A DNA stretch of 64,000 bases from Sporosarcina sp. FSL W8-0480 (GTDB lineage Bacteria; Bacillota; Bacilli; Bacillales_A; Planococcaceae): positions 1,028,001 through 1,092,000 of the forward strand of contig NZ_CP150166.1 of assembly GCF_037963765.1 (NCBI RefSeq). The letters run 5' to 3'. Both the position numbers and the translations under genes were made by a program. Positions 1 to 8,862 of this stretch are shown here, in pieces (position 1 is the stretch's first letter; each line of letters starts with the position of its first letter). The notes beneath the pieces are model-generated. The model was given only the letters and a program-made list of their open reading frames with translations. It was not told the origin of the DNA and did no database searches.

Positions 1-1313
1 ATGATGAATTCATTCATAATATGGGTAGGAATACTGCGAGATTATATTATGAAGCAAATATGGAAGCCTTGGAATTCATCGAAAAAACAGTTGAAGAAAA
101 GGGTATTGACTGTGATTTCTCAAGAGTGGATGCGTATATTTACTCAGTATCCGACAAGTATGCGAACAAAATTCAAAAAGAAGCAGATGCGTATGCAAGG
201 CTTCAGATCAATGGCAAGTTAGTTGATGATTTCCCTTTTGATATTGATGTGAAAAATGTGTTAGTGATGAAGGATCAGGCGCAGTTCCATGTAACAAAAT
301 ATCTTGTTCGACTCCTTGAAATGTTTAAGGAGAAAGGTGGTCAAGTTTATGAGGATACTGTCGCTGTCAATATTGAAACTGGGGAGCAGCCGGTTGTTTT
401 AACGAAAAAAGAGAATCGGATAACCGCGAAGCATGTACTGATCTGCACGCATTTTCCGTTTTATGAAGGAACCGGTCTTTATTCCACACGGATGTATGCT
501 GACCGTTCCTATGCTCTTGCGGTTAAGTCAAAAAAGGAGTTCCCACAAGGTATTTTCATTAGCGCGGATGAGCCGACCCGCTCACTTCGGTCCATTAAAG
601 AAAATGGTGAAGAATTGGTACTCATCGTCGGTGAAAATCATAAAACCGGTCAAAGTGAAGTGGAGACTATGGAGCATTACAAGGCATTGGAGCAATTCGG
701 CGAAGAGGTCTTGGGGCTTGAGAAGATAACGAACCGGTGGTCGGCTCAAGATTTGGTTACATTGGATAAACTGCCTTATATCGGTGAGATAACATCTGGA
801 AATCCGAATATCCTGATCGCAACAGGTTTCAGAAAATGGGGTATGTCGAACGGAACTGCGGCTGCATTGCTCTTTAGGGATATGGTGACAGGGAAGGAAA
901 ATAAGTTCGAGAAGCTGTATACGCCATCCCGCTTTTATGCACACCCAAGTTTGAAGAATTTCCTCGTTCAAAATGCAAATGTTGTTGGACAATTAATCAA
1001 AGGGAAACTGGATTCGCCGGATAGAAAACCTGATGAATTGGCAAAAGGAGAAGGCGCAGTCGTAACCCTTGATGGTCATCGTAAAGGTGCATATCGGGAT
1101 GATGACGGGAAGCTCCATATTGTCGATACGACTTGCACGCATATAGGATGTGAAGTCGAATGGAATAACGGCGACAAGACGTGGGACTGCCCATGTCATG
1201 GATCGAGATTCAAATTTACTGGTGAAGTGATTGAGGGTCCTGCTGAAAAACCATTGCAGAAATATGATTATACAATGATGGATAACTTGACCTCGGAAGA
1301 CTCGGGGTATTAA
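1..1313 (+). CDS. FAD-dependent oxidoreductase with C-terminal Rieske [2Fe-2S] domain (5' partial)
   Basis: The reading frame is open from base 3, so the N-terminus, including the FAD Rossmann motif, lies upstream of the window. The visible part is a DAO-type glycine-oxidase-like fold followed, from about base 1040, by a Rieske domain. The iron-sulfur ligands are visible as CTHIGC (near 1134) and CPCHGS (near 1188), the C-x-H and C-x2-H pattern. The architecture matches B. subtilis YhfW. It probably oxidises an amine or other small substrate with electron transfer through the Rieske cluster; the substrate cannot be read from the sequence. A clear terminator follows the stop codon. Confidence 0.88.
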   Translation, partial: DEFIHNMGRNTARLYYEANMEALEFIEKTVEEKGIDCDFSRVDAYIYSVSDKYANKIQKEADAYARLQINGKLVDDFPFDIDVKNVLVMKDQAQFHVTKYLVRLLEMFKEKGGQVYEDTVAVNIETGEQPVVLTKKENRITAKHVLICTHFPFYEGTGLYSTRMYADRSYALAVKSKKEFPQGIFISADEPTRSLRSIKENGEELVLIVGENHKTGQSEVETMEHYKALEQFGEEVLGLEKITNRWSAQDLVTLDKLPYIGEITSGNPNILIATGFRKWGMSNGTAAALLFRDMVTGKENKFEKLYTPSRFYAHPSLKNFLVQNANVVGQLIKGKLDSPDRKPDELAKGEGAVVTLDGHRKGAYRDDDGKLHIVDTTCTHIGCEVEWNNGDKTWDCPCHGSRFKFTGEVIEGPAEKPLQKYDYTMMDNLTSEDSGY

Positions 1314-1328
1314 GACGATTGTATAAAG

Positions 1329-1361
1329 GCATCTAAACGATATTGTTTAGGTGCTTTTTTT
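1329..1361 (+). terminator. Rho-independent terminator
   Basis: A 10-bp perfect stem (GCATCTAAAC with GTTTAGGTGC, one G-U pair) and a 6-nt loop are followed by seven T. It ends the Rieske/FAD oxidoreductase transcript. Confidence 0.9.
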
Positions 1362-1429
1362 GAAGGGATTTCCTTCTGATAAATCGAATATGTACATAGA
1401 AAACAGATTGGAAATGAAGGGAAGTTAAA

Positions 1430-1858
1430 ATGATGAATATGAATGTGACTTCAAAAATGAAGATCTATAAACCGGTGGATATAGTATTTGAGGCAATTGT
1501 AGACCCAGAGGAGATGGGCGGTTATTGGTTTTCTTCAGGAACAAGCAGGGTTGAACAAGGTAAGACAATAACTTGGAGGTACGAGGAATATGGTGCTGAA
1601 GGGTATATCCATGTATTGAGTGTTGAGGAAAACAGGAAAATCATTTTCAATTGGGCGGATACGACGGTCGAAATGACATTCCAAGAGGAGGATGGAGGCA
1701 CACTTCTTGAAGTGACTGAATCCGGGTTTAATGTAGATGATCCAGATGTTGTCAGCAAAATGTTAGGGCAAAAAGAAGGCTGGGTGTATATGCTATCTTG
1801 CCTGAAAGCGTATTTGGAGAACGGAATTACTACGTTGAGGGCATCGATGGTTCATTGA
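1430..1858 (+). CDS. SRPBCC (START/AHSA1-like) domain protein
   Basis: This 142-residue protein has the pattern of Activator of Hsp90 ATPase homologue 1-like/polyketide-cyclase proteins: an N-terminal strand with VDIVFEAIVDPEEMGGYW, a middle TWRYEEY...G segment, and a C-terminal helix with GWVYMLSCLKAYLE. The fold forms a hydrophobic ligand cavity; the ligand is unknown. ATG at 1430 lies behind a weak GGAAG site; in-frame ATGs at 1433 and 1439 are alternatives. It sits alone between a terminator and a periodic repeat array. Family confident, function unknown. Confidence 0.8.
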   Translation: MMNMNVTSKMKIYKPVDIVFEAIVDPEEMGGYWFSSGTSRVEQGKTITWRYEEYGAEGYIHVLSVEENRKIIFNWADTTVEMTFQEEDGGTLLEVTESGFNVDDPDVVSKMLGQKEGWVYMLSCLKAYLENGITTLRASMVH

Positions 1859-1873
1859 TTAGTAGGTTGTGAG

Positions 1874-1990
1874 CGTTTTTGCGTGTGTGGGGCGTTTTAT
1901 GGACTTTTGTAGGTATTTATGCGCTTTTGCTGCGGATTATGCTTGTTTGTAGGGGTTTATGAGTGAATTGATAAATTTATGAGTATTTGA
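1874..1990 (+). repeat. Periodic intergenic array A: 6 units of 20 bp, word GATTTATGCGT (degenerate)
   Basis: Six units start exactly every 20 bases (1874, 1894, 1914, 1934, 1954, 1974). Each has an 11-nt word related to GATTTATGCGT followed by 9 variable bases. This is the most diverged of three arrays in the window that use this word. It fills the gap between the SRPBCC gene and the serine hydrolase. No coding signal. Confidence 0.85.
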
Positions 1991-2017
1991 TTGATTAAAC
2001 GAATGGGGGCGTTCGAT

Positions 2018-3439
2018 ATGAATGGGATCATTTCAATGGAATTGTTTGAAAAGCATGCGGAGGGGTATGTGGATAAGCATTTTATCCCGGGGGCGATGAT
2101 TGGCGTCAGCAAGAATGGACAGAAGACTTATGAAAAAGGTTTTGGATTTCGGAATGTTGCGAAGGGGCTTCCAGTAACGGGGGATACAGTTTTTGGCATA
2201 GCGTCGATGACGAAGTCATTTACGAGTGCAGGAATTATGAAGCTTCAGGAAGAGGGAAAGTTATCGGTGCATGACCGAATCGTTGATTACCTTCCGGAGT
2301 TGGGGAAACCGGGAACGCAAGTGGAGCAGGTGACGCTTCATCATCTAATGACACACACAGCCGGCTATCCGCCGCTTGCGACACATGTATATGCACGTAA
2401 AAATAGTATTGAGCAGGATCCTTCAGCGAAGGATTATGGCTTGGATTTATTGAATAATCCGGGTCCGCATATCGAGACGTATGACGAGATGCTTGCATTC
2501 ATGGCAAACGATGATTTTGAATGGTTAGGCGAACCCGGGAGGTTTTATAGCTATTCGAATGATTCATATGGGTTGCTTGGAGTGATTATAAGCAGGGTGA
2601 GTGGTCAGCCATACGAGAAATTTATAGAGGAAACGATCTTGAAGCCTGCGGGGATGAAGAACAGCTTCTTCGATATGGAATTATTGGATGAAAAAGAGGA
2701 TGTAACAACTCTTTACATGAAAGCGAAAGATGGGTCACATGTTTACGAAGCACCGCTTTGGTGGGATGCGCCTTCGATGCGTTCAGTCGGTTATTTAAAG
2801 TCGACAGCGAATGATATTTTACGATACTTGGAAATGTATTGGAATGAAGGCGTCGTGGGTGGAACGCGGATTTTGTCTAAGGAGAGCATCGAGCAGATGA
2901 TTTATCCGCATGTAGAGTACGAGCCTAACAGATGCTATGGCTATGGACTGCGAATCATTCCTGACTATTTTGGTTCCACGTTGATCAGCCATGGGGGCGG
3001 GTTGAAGGGTGTTTCCTCATACATGTGCGCAATTGTAGAAAAGAGGAAGGCGGGTGTCATTTTAACAAATGTCTCTGATGTGCCTGCCGGGGATTTACTG
3101 ATGAATGTTATGAACATTACGGAGGGTCGGGAACTTACAGCCTCAACTGAAACAGTTGAAGTCCAAGATATTGGAATGGATGAACTTCGTAAATTTGTAG
3201 GCTCCTTTATTTCAAACGAAGGGATGAATGTGAAGGTGACACTGAATGAGGATCGGCTACGTGTCGAATCGAATGAAGTGAGCCGGACGTTAAAATGCAT
3301 TGGGGAAAATATATTTATTGATGAAGATGAAAGTGACGGTATTTTGCAATTCATAGAAGACGCTAATGGCGAAATAGAAAGGATTGTATATGGCGGCAGG
3401 CATATAATGAAAGCCAAATCCATAGGACCGTACAGTTGA
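2018..3439 (+). CDS. Serine hydrolase, class C beta-lactamase/penicillin-binding-protein family
   Basis: The protein has 473 residues from ATG 2018, chosen because GGGGG at 2005-2009 is 8 nt upstream; a TTG at 1991 in frame has no such site. The catalytic S-x-x-K tetrad is SMTK at residues 63-66. A YSN motif follows (in FYSYSNDSYG), and HGGG near base 2990 stands in the place of KTG. A C-terminal domain of about 110 residues resembles the lipocalin-like tail of many family members. No signal peptide is visible, so it may be cytosolic, acting as an esterase or D-amino-acid peptidase rather than a cell-wall enzyme. The substrate cannot be assigned. Confidence 0.88.
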   Translation: MNGIISMELFEKHAEGYVDKHFIPGAMIGVSKNGQKTYEKGFGFRNVAKGLPVTGDTVFGIASMTKSFTSAGIMKLQEEGKLSVHDRIVDYLPELGKPGTQVEQVTLHHLMTHTAGYPPLATHVYARKNSIEQDPSAKDYGLDLLNNPGPHIETYDEMLAFMANDDFEWLGEPGRFYSYSNDSYGLLGVIISRVSGQPYEKFIEETILKPAGMKNSFFDMELLDEKEDVTTLYMKAKDGSHVYEAPLWWDAPSMRSVGYLKSTANDILRYLEMYWNEGVVGGTRILSKESIEQMIYPHVEYEPNRCYGYGLRIIPDYFGSTLISHGGGLKGVSSYMCAIVEKRKAGVILTNVSDVPAGDLLMNVMNITEGRELTASTETVEVQDIGMDELRKFVGSFISNEGMNVKVTLNEDRLRVESNEVSRTLKCIGENIFIDEDESDGILQFIEDANGEIERIVYGGRHIMKAKSIGPYS

Positions 3440-3462
3440 AATTTCATAGGTATATGTCATGT

Positions 3463-3489
3463 ACGGCTGTGTTTATGTCACATAGAATA
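3463..3489 (+). promoter_or_regulatory. Possible sigma-K promoter for the YjcZ-like gene
   Basis: AC at 3463-3464 is followed after 16 nt by CATAGAATA at 3481-3489. This fits the late mother-cell sigma-K consensus as I recall it (-35 AC, 16-17 nt, -10 CATAnnnTA). It lies 31 nt upstream of a spore-type small gene. A short motif, so chance is possible. Confidence 0.4.
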
Positions 3490-3520
3490 AGTGCATAAAG
3501 GGATTTGGGGGTGTTGATAA

Positions 3521-3688
3521 ATGTCGAAAGAAGCATGTGGAACAGGTAATAACTACGGATGGGGATACACTCTAATCGTTGTATTGTTCATCCTTTTGAT
3601 CATTGTCGGAGCGTCGTATTGGGGCGGCGGCTATGGCGGCGGCTATGGCGGCGGCTATGGTGGCGGATACGGTTACGGTTACTGTTAA
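3521..3688 (+). CDS. YjcZ-family small glycine-rich sporulation protein
   Basis: A 55-residue protein with ATG at 3521 behind GGGGGTG at 3507-3513. The N-terminus is polar (MSKEACGTGNNYGW). It is followed by one hydrophobic segment at about residues 17-31 and a tail of repeated GGGY units ending in GYGYGYC. This layout is typical of the YjcZ/YhcZ small spore-coat-associated proteins of Bacillaceae. It is flanked by a possible sigma-K promoter and its own terminator, so it is a single-gene unit. The role is probably spore coat or membrane related; the molecular function is unknown in the family. Confidence 0.85.
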   Translation: MSKEACGTGNNYGWGYTLIVVLFILLIIVGASYWGGGYGGGYGGGYGGGYGYGYC

Positions 3689-3701
3689 TAGCTAATAGTT
3701 T

Positions 3702-3740
3702 AAAGGTGCACATTTCACGATGTGTACCTTTATTTATTTT
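3702..3740 (+). terminator. Rho-independent terminator of the YjcZ-like gene
   Basis: A 12-bp stem (AAAGGTGCACAT with ATGTGTACCTTT) and a 6-nt loop are followed by a T-rich tract. Confidence 0.85.
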
Positions 3741-3852
3741 ACATTTAAGGAGTGAATGGCTACTCATTATAATTCAAATGGAGGCTTCGTTAACGTATAA
3801 TGGAATTACTTAACAAATGGACTGTGGTGAAAAGGAGGCTAATCGAATCTTG

Positions 3853-4554
3853 ATGAATAATTTTGGAATGGGACAGGGAGTTAGGGGGAAATTGACCGAG
3901 ACGATGAACCCGTCAAAAAAGAGGATGCTGCTGACACTTTCAATTGCATCACTGCTCTTCGCCTACGGTTTATATGCATGCCAACTATTCATCATGGGGG
4001 ATGCGCATATCATATGGCTTGTTTTAGCTGTCATGATAAGCACTACAATCTTGATAGTTACGATACGCCCCTTTACAATGTGGACTCGCCGGTTTTGGAT
4101 GAACAGTTTATTGGTCATTCATATCTTTATCTATTTCTATGGATTATTACTCGCATCTGAGTTAAATCAGCCATATTCAGTTGGATTAACAATAAGTGCT
4201 GCATTGTTGTCGATCTTAGCCATTGTTCTCATCTACTGGACGACAATCTTGGATCTTCAAGCGGAAAGTCATCCATTAGTAAAAGAGGCAAGACGATTGC
4301 ATTTCATCAATATCACTGCTGGAATTTTCATAGTCATCGTTACCCTGTTCTTCTTATGGGCATTTCTGTTGTTTTCCGAAGGTGTGACAGCAGTTTTTTT
4401 AATACTATTCGTTCCAATTGGGGTATGGATTTTTTCTTACACACTTCAAATGAAGTTATTGGCTAATCAACAGAAAGCCGCGGCATACTCCTTTTGTTTC
4501 ATCCAAACAGCAGTGATATTAACAGGAATCGTACTTTGGATAATTGGGCTGTAA
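3853..4554 (+). CDS. Multi-pass membrane protein of unknown function
   Basis: The protein has 233 residues from ATG 3853, downstream of AAAGGAGG at 3831-3838; TTG 3850 is possible, and ATG 3817 lies upstream of that site and is less likely. About seven hydrophobic segments follow a charged N-terminus (NPSKKRM), with a central soluble loop around LDLQAESHPLVKEARRLH. I recognise no family motif. It ends 17 nt before the next gene, so the two probably form a small operon. Confidence 0.6.
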   Translation: MNNFGMGQGVRGKLTETMNPSKKRMLLTLSIASLLFAYGLYACQLFIMGDAHIIWLVLAVMISTTILIVTIRPFTMWTRRFWMNSLLVIHIFIYFYGLLLASELNQPYSVGLTISAALLSILAIVLIYWTTILDLQAESHPLVKEARRLHFINITAGIFIVIVTLFFLWAFLLFSEGVTAVFLILFVPIGVWIFSYTLQMKLLANQQKAAAYSFCFIQTAVILTGIVLWIIGL

Positions 4555-4571
4555 GAAATGAGGGAAGGATA

Positions 4572-5588
4572 ATGAATAAAAAATATGGTGCACTGCTTAG
4601 TGTCATTGGGGTTGTGACTGCAATTTTTATTGTACTTGGCCTGGTCTTCGATAAATCGGAGAATGAAAAGCAGCAAGGTTTAAATGGTGTATTTGATGTA
4701 TCTATTGACGGTACAATCGCTTATATCGAATTTGAGGATGGCAAAGCAGGCATTTATCTGACCGATGGCAGTAACGGACCGATCGTCCAGCTACCTGTAG
4801 AACAAACGATACGCGATATAAGTTTCAGTAATGACGGAAATACCCTTGCCTACATAGTTTCCGACAAAGAGTTGGACACTAACGGTGGAAGTGAAGTGCG
4901 GATAGTGAAGATGGAAATGAATTCGGATGAGCTTTTGTTTTCGTCTGAAAATATAATAACTGAACTTGTATTTGATCCGAAAAATTCCAACTTGCTGTTT
5001 TACTTACAGGCCGGTGTCTATACAAATTATTCACCAATTACGGGCAAGCGGCCCCATGATTTTGACGTTTATAGCTATGATTTAAAGGACAAGACGCAAA
5101 AACGTAACACAGAGTTGAAGAAGTATTCTATGCAATCACTTCAAGTTTCGGCAACCGACGAGTCTGTGTTTGTCCAAATGGATGATGATGAAAACATTGA
5201 AACAGCTGAAGAACTATTTGCTTCCAAACAGCGTATTTTTCAAATTCCACTTAATGAATTAGGTGATAAAACGGTTATAAGCAATCCCGTCGGTGAGGAA
5301 GATATATACGACTTCCTTGTTTTACCCGACAGGGAAGAGCTCATTTATCAGGCGGTTGGCGGCACGGGGGAAAATGGGGTATTTGAATATGAATTATTTA
5401 GCTTCAACAGGAAGACGTATGAGACGAAACAACTGACTAAGATTAAGGAGCATGCATCTAAACCAATTTTAGGTCCGGATAGAAAGATCTACTTCCTCGT
5501 TGACCGAAATTTTGGGGGACGACAACCCAACTTCTATATTTACCAAATGAGTATCGATGGCACGGACATAAAGGAAATTAAATGGTGA
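4572..5588 (+). CDS. Membrane-anchored TolB-like beta-propeller protein
   Basis: The protein has 338 residues from ATG 4572 behind GGAAGG. An N-terminal signal anchor (residues 5-25, LLSVIGVVTAIFIVLGLVF) leads into repeated blade-like segments such as ISFSNDGNTLAYI and ILGPDRKIYFLVDR. These are typical of TolB/WD40-type propellers, so an extracytoplasmic binding or scaffold role is likely. The partner is unknown. It is probably cotranscribed with the membrane protein just upstream. A strong terminator follows immediately. Confidence 0.72.
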   Translation: MNKKYGALLSVIGVVTAIFIVLGLVFDKSENEKQQGLNGVFDVSIDGTIAYIEFEDGKAGIYLTDGSNGPIVQLPVEQTIRDISFSNDGNTLAYIVSDKELDTNGGSEVRIVKMEMNSDELLFSSENIITELVFDPKNSNLLFYLQAGVYTNYSPITGKRPHDFDVYSYDLKDKTQKRNTELKKYSMQSLQVSATDESVFVQMDDDENIETAEELFASKQRIFQIPLNELGDKTVISNPVGEEDIYDFLVLPDREELIYQAVGGTGENGVFEYELFSFNRKTYETKQLTKIKEHASKPILGPDRKIYFLVDRNFGGRQPNFYIYQMSIDGTDIKEIKW

Positions 5589-5593
5589 TCGAA

Positions 5594-5645
5594 CGGTGAC
5601 AAGTAATGGAACAGAGTATCTGTTCCTTACTTGTCACCGCTTTTT
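5594..5645 (+). terminator. Strong Rho-independent terminator
   Basis: A stem of about 20 bp (CGGTGACAAGTAA...GGAACAG with its complement, one bulged T) is followed by CTTTTTG. It separates the TolB-like gene from nupC. Confidence 0.92.
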
Positions 5646-5839
5646 GTATATAAACGGAAAGTTGTCGAATAACTAATGATATGCGGAAGTTTCTTTCTAA
5701 TTCGAGATAGATGCCATATCTGTTTTTACAGTTTATAATGAAGAGCACTTTGTTTATATAAGTGTTAATCGGGAAAAAGTTCTACATAATTTCCCGCTCC
5801 ATAACAACATTTTAAGGCATCTAGGGAGGAGTATTAACT

Positions 5840-7021
5840 TTGAATTTCATCATCTTTATTGTGGCATTGCTTGTTATATTTATCCTTGCGTACATAGTGA
5901 GCAATGGCAAGAAAAAGATAAAGGTCAGGCCAATAATAACAATGGTTGTCCTGCAACTTGCGTTTGCTTTTCTTCTGCTGAATACCGAAATTGGATTATT
6001 AATCATCCGAGGGATCTCCAGCACCTTCGATAAACTTTTGGCTTTTGCTGCTGAAGGGATCAATTTTGTTTTCGGTGGAATGGCAAATGAAGGGGCGAGT
6101 CCCTTCTTCTTGAACGTTCTATTGCCAATTGTCTTTGTATCCGCGCTCATCGGTATAGCGCAATACATTAAACTATTGCCACTCATCATCCGCTTCCTTG
6201 GGTTGCTATTAAGCAGGATCAACGGACTTGGAAAGTTGGAGTCATTCAACGGGGTAGCCTCTGCAATATTTGGGCAATCCGAAGTATTTATTTCTGTTAA
6301 AAAACTGTTGCCAAACATACCTGACCACCGTCTATATACAATGTGTACATCTGCCATGTCTACCGTTTCAGCATCAATCCTTGGTGCATATATGACGATG
6401 ATTGACCCGAAGTATGTTGTTACTGCACTCGTCTTGAACTTATTCGGTGGGTTCATCATCGCGAATATTATTAACCCATATGAAGTCACTCCTGAAGAGG
6501 ACAATATTGAAACCCCTGAAGGAAGAAAACAGTCCTTCTTCGAAATGTTAGGGGAATATATTCTTGACGGCTTTAAAGTGGCAATCGTTGTTGGAGCAAT
6601 GCTTATCGGATTCGTAGCCTTGATCGGCATGGTGAACGGAATCTTTGAAAGTGCATTCGGTATCACTTTCCAAGTAGCACTTGGATACGTTTTTGCACCA
6701 TTCGCGTTCCTTGTCGGTATCCCGGCTTCCGAAGTGATCCAAGCGGGAACAATCATGGCAACTAAATTACTGACGAACGAGTTCGTCGCGATGATTGACT
6801 TAGGCAATATCTCTTCCTCCCTTTCTGAAAGGACAGTAGGAATCATTTCCGTATTCCTTGTCTCCTTTGCTAACTTTTCGTCTATTGGAATTATCTCCGG
6901 AGCGGTGAAAGGATTGCATGAAGAGAAAGGGAATGTCGTCGCGAAATTCGGTATCAAGCTGCTGTACGGCGCGACATTAGTCAGCCTATTGACAGCTGCC
7001 ATAACAGGAATCATGTTGTGA
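5840..7021 (+). CDS. nupC: Nucleoside transporter NupC (CNT family)
   Basis: The 393 residues equal the length of B. subtilis NupC, which it follows closely. It is a concentrative (H+ or Na+ coupled) pyrimidine/purine nucleoside importer of the cytoplasmic membrane. Family segments seen include [29 protein letters not shown] and [11 protein letters not shown], spread over 8-10 hydrophobic segments. The start is TTG 5840 behind AGGGAGGA at 5823-5830. A TATAAT hexamer at 5734-5739 could be its -10. It is a single-gene unit with its own terminator, one of several purine/nucleoside genes in the window. Confidence 0.93.
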   Translation: MNFIIFIVALLVIFILAYIVSNGKKKIKVRPIITMVVLQLAFAFLLLNTEIGLLIIRGISSTFDKLLAFAAEGINFVFGGMANEGASPFFLNVLLPIVFVSALIGIAQYIKLLPLIIRFLGLLLSRINGLGKLESFNGVASAIFGQSEVFISVKKLLPNIPDHRLYTMCTSAMSTVSASILGAYMTMIDPKYVVTALVLNLFGGFIIANIINPYEVTPEEDNIETPEGRKQSFFEMLGEYILDGFKVAIVVGAMLIGFVALIGMVNGIFESAFGITFQVALGYVFAPFAFLVGIPASEVIQAGTIMATKLLTNEFVAMIDLGNISSSLSERTVGIISVFLVSFANFSSIGIISGAVKGLHEEKGNVVAKFGIKLLYGATLVSLLTAAITGIML

Positions 7022-7026
7022 TCAAA

Positions 7027-7056
7027 GTTAGGCATCGTTATGATGTCTGGCTTTTT
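7027..7056 (+). terminator. Rho-independent terminator of nupC
   Basis: GTTAGGCATC pairs with GATGTCTGGC (three G-U pairs), followed by five T. Confidence 0.75.
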
Positions 7057-7135
7057 AGGTCTCATAGTTGGATATCGGTTAATTGAAACGATAATATGAG
7101 GGTGTGAAATATAAAATATTGGGGAGTGAGTGAAG

Positions 7136-8152
7136 TTGATCAATCCTACTGCAAAAAAATTTAACGGTACCCCACTTTCAATTCTTGATCTCGCGCTGAT
7201 CAATGAGGGAAGTACTGCGGGTCAATCTTTTAAAAATAGTGTAGACCTTGCCCAGCATGCGGAAAAATGGGGATTTAACCGCTTCTGGCTCGCTGAACAC
7301 CATAATATGCCGGGCGTTGCCAGTTCCGCAACATCAGTCATCATCGGACATGTTGCAGGTGCTACTGAGACTATCCGTGTAGGTTCAGGCGGAGTCATGC
7401 TGCCAAATCACGCCCCACTTGTCATTGCGGAACAGTTTGGGACGCTTGAAACAATGTATCCGGGAAGAATTGACCTTGGTCTTGGGCGTGCACCGGGTAG
7501 CGATCAAGCAACGGCTTACGCATTACGAAGAACATTAAATAGTAGCGGCAATGAGTTCCCGCAGCAGTTGGCCGAGTTGCGCCAGTTTTTCGAGTATGAC
7601 CCATCTGCCCGTGTACGTGCTATTCCAGGCGAAGGACTAAATATTCCAATCTGGCTCCTTGGATCAAGTGACTTCAGTGCACGGCTTGCTGCAGATTTAG
7701 GTCTTCCGTTTTCATTTGCAAGCCATTTTGCACCTCAATATTTAATGCATGCCTTGCAGCTCTATCATCAGCTTTTCCGTCCATCCAAAACACTTCAAGA
7801 GCCGTACGTAATGCTTGGCGTCAACATCATCGCCGCTGAAACTGATGAAGAGGCACAATACTTGGCGACATCTTATCAACAACAGTTCTTGAATATCCGA
7901 AGAGGCGTTTCATCTAAACTACAGCCGCCAGTCGATAACCCGGATACATTCTTCTCGGAATTTGAGAGGAATGCAATCGAAGAGCTATTAGAATGGCCAT
8001 CGACAATCGTCGGAAGTCCCGAAACAGTCATTCGGAAGCTGACTGCATTCATCGAAGCTACAAAAGCAAATGAACTCATTATTAGTTCAGGAATCTACAA
8101 TCACGAAAAGCGCCTCCGTTCCTATGAACTTGTCGCCGACATGATGAAGTAA
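7136..8152 (+). CDS. LLM-class flavin-dependent oxidoreductase (luciferase-like monooxygenase)
   Basis: About 338 residues with the TIM-barrel bacterial-luciferase signature: LSILDLAL at the N-terminus, [30 protein letters not shown] and [14 protein letters not shown]. The last three are typical of the single-component MsnO8-like LLM group that uses FMNH2. The substrate is unknown. The start is uncertain: GGGGAG at 7121-7126 is 9 nt from TTG 7136 but only 3 nt from GTG 7130, so 7136 is preferred. The 3' untranslated region contains periodic array B and a terminator. Confidence 0.87.
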   Translation: MINPTAKKFNGTPLSILDLALINEGSTAGQSFKNSVDLAQHAEKWGFNRFWLAEHHNMPGVASSATSVIIGHVAGATETIRVGSGGVMLPNHAPLVIAEQFGTLETMYPGRIDLGLGRAPGSDQATAYALRRTLNSSGNEFPQQLAELRQFFEYDPSARVRAIPGEGLNIPIWLLGSSDFSARLAADLGLPFSFASHFAPQYLMHALQLYHQLFRPSKTLQEPYVMLGVNIIAAETDEEAQYLATSYQQQFLNIRRGVSSKLQPPVDNPDTFFSEFERNAIEELLEWPSTIVGSPETVIRKLTAFIEATKANELIISSGIYNHEKRLRSYELVADMMK

Positions 8153-8170
8153 GTCAGATTCTCCGCAAAC

Positions 8171-8280
8171 ACGCATAATTTTGATGAATGACGCATAAAT
8201 CACGACAAACATGCATAAATCGAACGAATCACGCATAAATCGCAGCAGCCACGCATAAATCCCTTTAATTACGCAAAAAA
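8171..8280 (+). repeat. Periodic intergenic array B: 6 units of 20 bp, word ACGCATAAATC
   Basis: Units start exactly at 8171, 8191, 8211, 8231, 8251 and 8271. The 11-nt word ACGCATAAATC is followed by 9 variable bases. The word is the reverse complement of that in arrays A and C. It lies directly after the monooxygenase stop and runs into its terminator, so it is probably transcribed as a 3' untranslated region. Confidence 0.92.
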
Positions 8281-8317
8281 GCCGAAAACTTCCAAGCTTT
8301 CGGCTTCTTTCTGTTTT
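8279..8317 (+). terminator. Rho-independent terminator
   Basis: A GCCGAAA/TTTCGGC stem (8281-8304) is followed by a T-rich tract. It ends the monooxygenase transcript and overlaps the last unit of array B. Confidence 0.75.
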
Positions 8318-8394
8318 CCTGTTCTTTAACCTTGATAATCAAAAGGAATGTCTGGGGCGGATGGCGAATAGGTATAGCAAGGAGGGATGTTGCG

Positions 8395-8790
8395 ATGATG
8401 TTAAAGGAGTTAGAACAGGCTGTTGAAAAGCAAAAAGAGTATGTTGAATCTCCCAAGGAGAACGTTGAGACGCCAGTAGCGACGTTGTTCAAAAAGTTTG
8501 CAAAACATAGGGATGTCACACTTGTGTATGGGGATCCGATTGAAGTCGGATTAACAAAAGTCATCCCTGTCGCGAAGGTCAGGTACGGTTTCGGTGGAGG
8601 TGGAGATGGTGCTGGAAATAATGGCGGCGGTGGTGGATTCCAGATTAACCCTGTCGGCGTCTATGAAATTACACCAGAGCGCGTGGTGTTCAAATCAACT
8701 CGCAGCAAGCTAACAGTTGTTTTGACTTTATTGACATGTGGTCTATTTTTGCTGATTGGAAGAAATATGGGGAAATCCAAAAAGCATTGA
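8395..8790 (+). CDS. GerW/YtfJ family spore protein
   Basis: 131 residues from ATG 8395 with AAGGAGGG at 8379-8386; ATG 8398 is an alternative. The core matches the spore YtfJ/GerW family: TLVYGDPIEVGLTKVIPVAKVRYGFG, a glycine-rich stretch (GGGGDGAGNNGGGGG), and a C-terminal IxPVGVYEITPERV segment. The last 30 residues add a hydrophobic segment (VVLTLLTCGLFLLIG) and a basic end (KSKKH), so this copy is likely membrane attached. In B. subtilis GerW is needed for normal germination. This is one of several spore genes scattered in the window. Confidence 0.85.
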   Translation: MMLKELEQAVEKQKEYVESPKENVETPVATLFKKFAKHRDVTLVYGDPIEVGLTKVIPVAKVRYGFGGGGDGAGNNGGGGGFQINPVGVYEITPERVVFKSTRSKLTVVLTLLTCGLFLLIGRNMGKSKKH

Positions 8791-8804
8791 CAATCAATCG
8801 CCGA

Positions 8805-8827
8805 GGCTCTTCTTGTAAGGGCCTTTT
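8805..8827 (+). terminator. Rho-independent terminator of the GerW-family gene
   Basis: GGCTCTT pairs with AAGGGCC (one G-U) around a 5-nt loop, followed by TTTT. Confidence 0.7.
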
Positions 8828-8862
8828 CGGTATTCTAAATTGTTCTGAATGGGGGAGAGGGA

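Noticed and set aside
3756..3800. A 14-codon open frame with AAGGAG in front
   Set aside because: Good ribosome site but too short to support as a gene without conservation or expression data. It could be a leader peptide for the membrane protein downstream.
5655..5700. PurBox-like CGAA...TTCG pair upstream of nupC
   Set aside because: Flanking bases do not match the consensus, and the spacing is poor. Probably chance.
5821..7203. A 460-residue open frame on the minus strand opposite nupC
   Set aside because: Low-complexity composition (Ile, Ser, Thr and Pro rich) typical of the antisense of a membrane-protein gene. nupC on the plus strand is a clear homologue.
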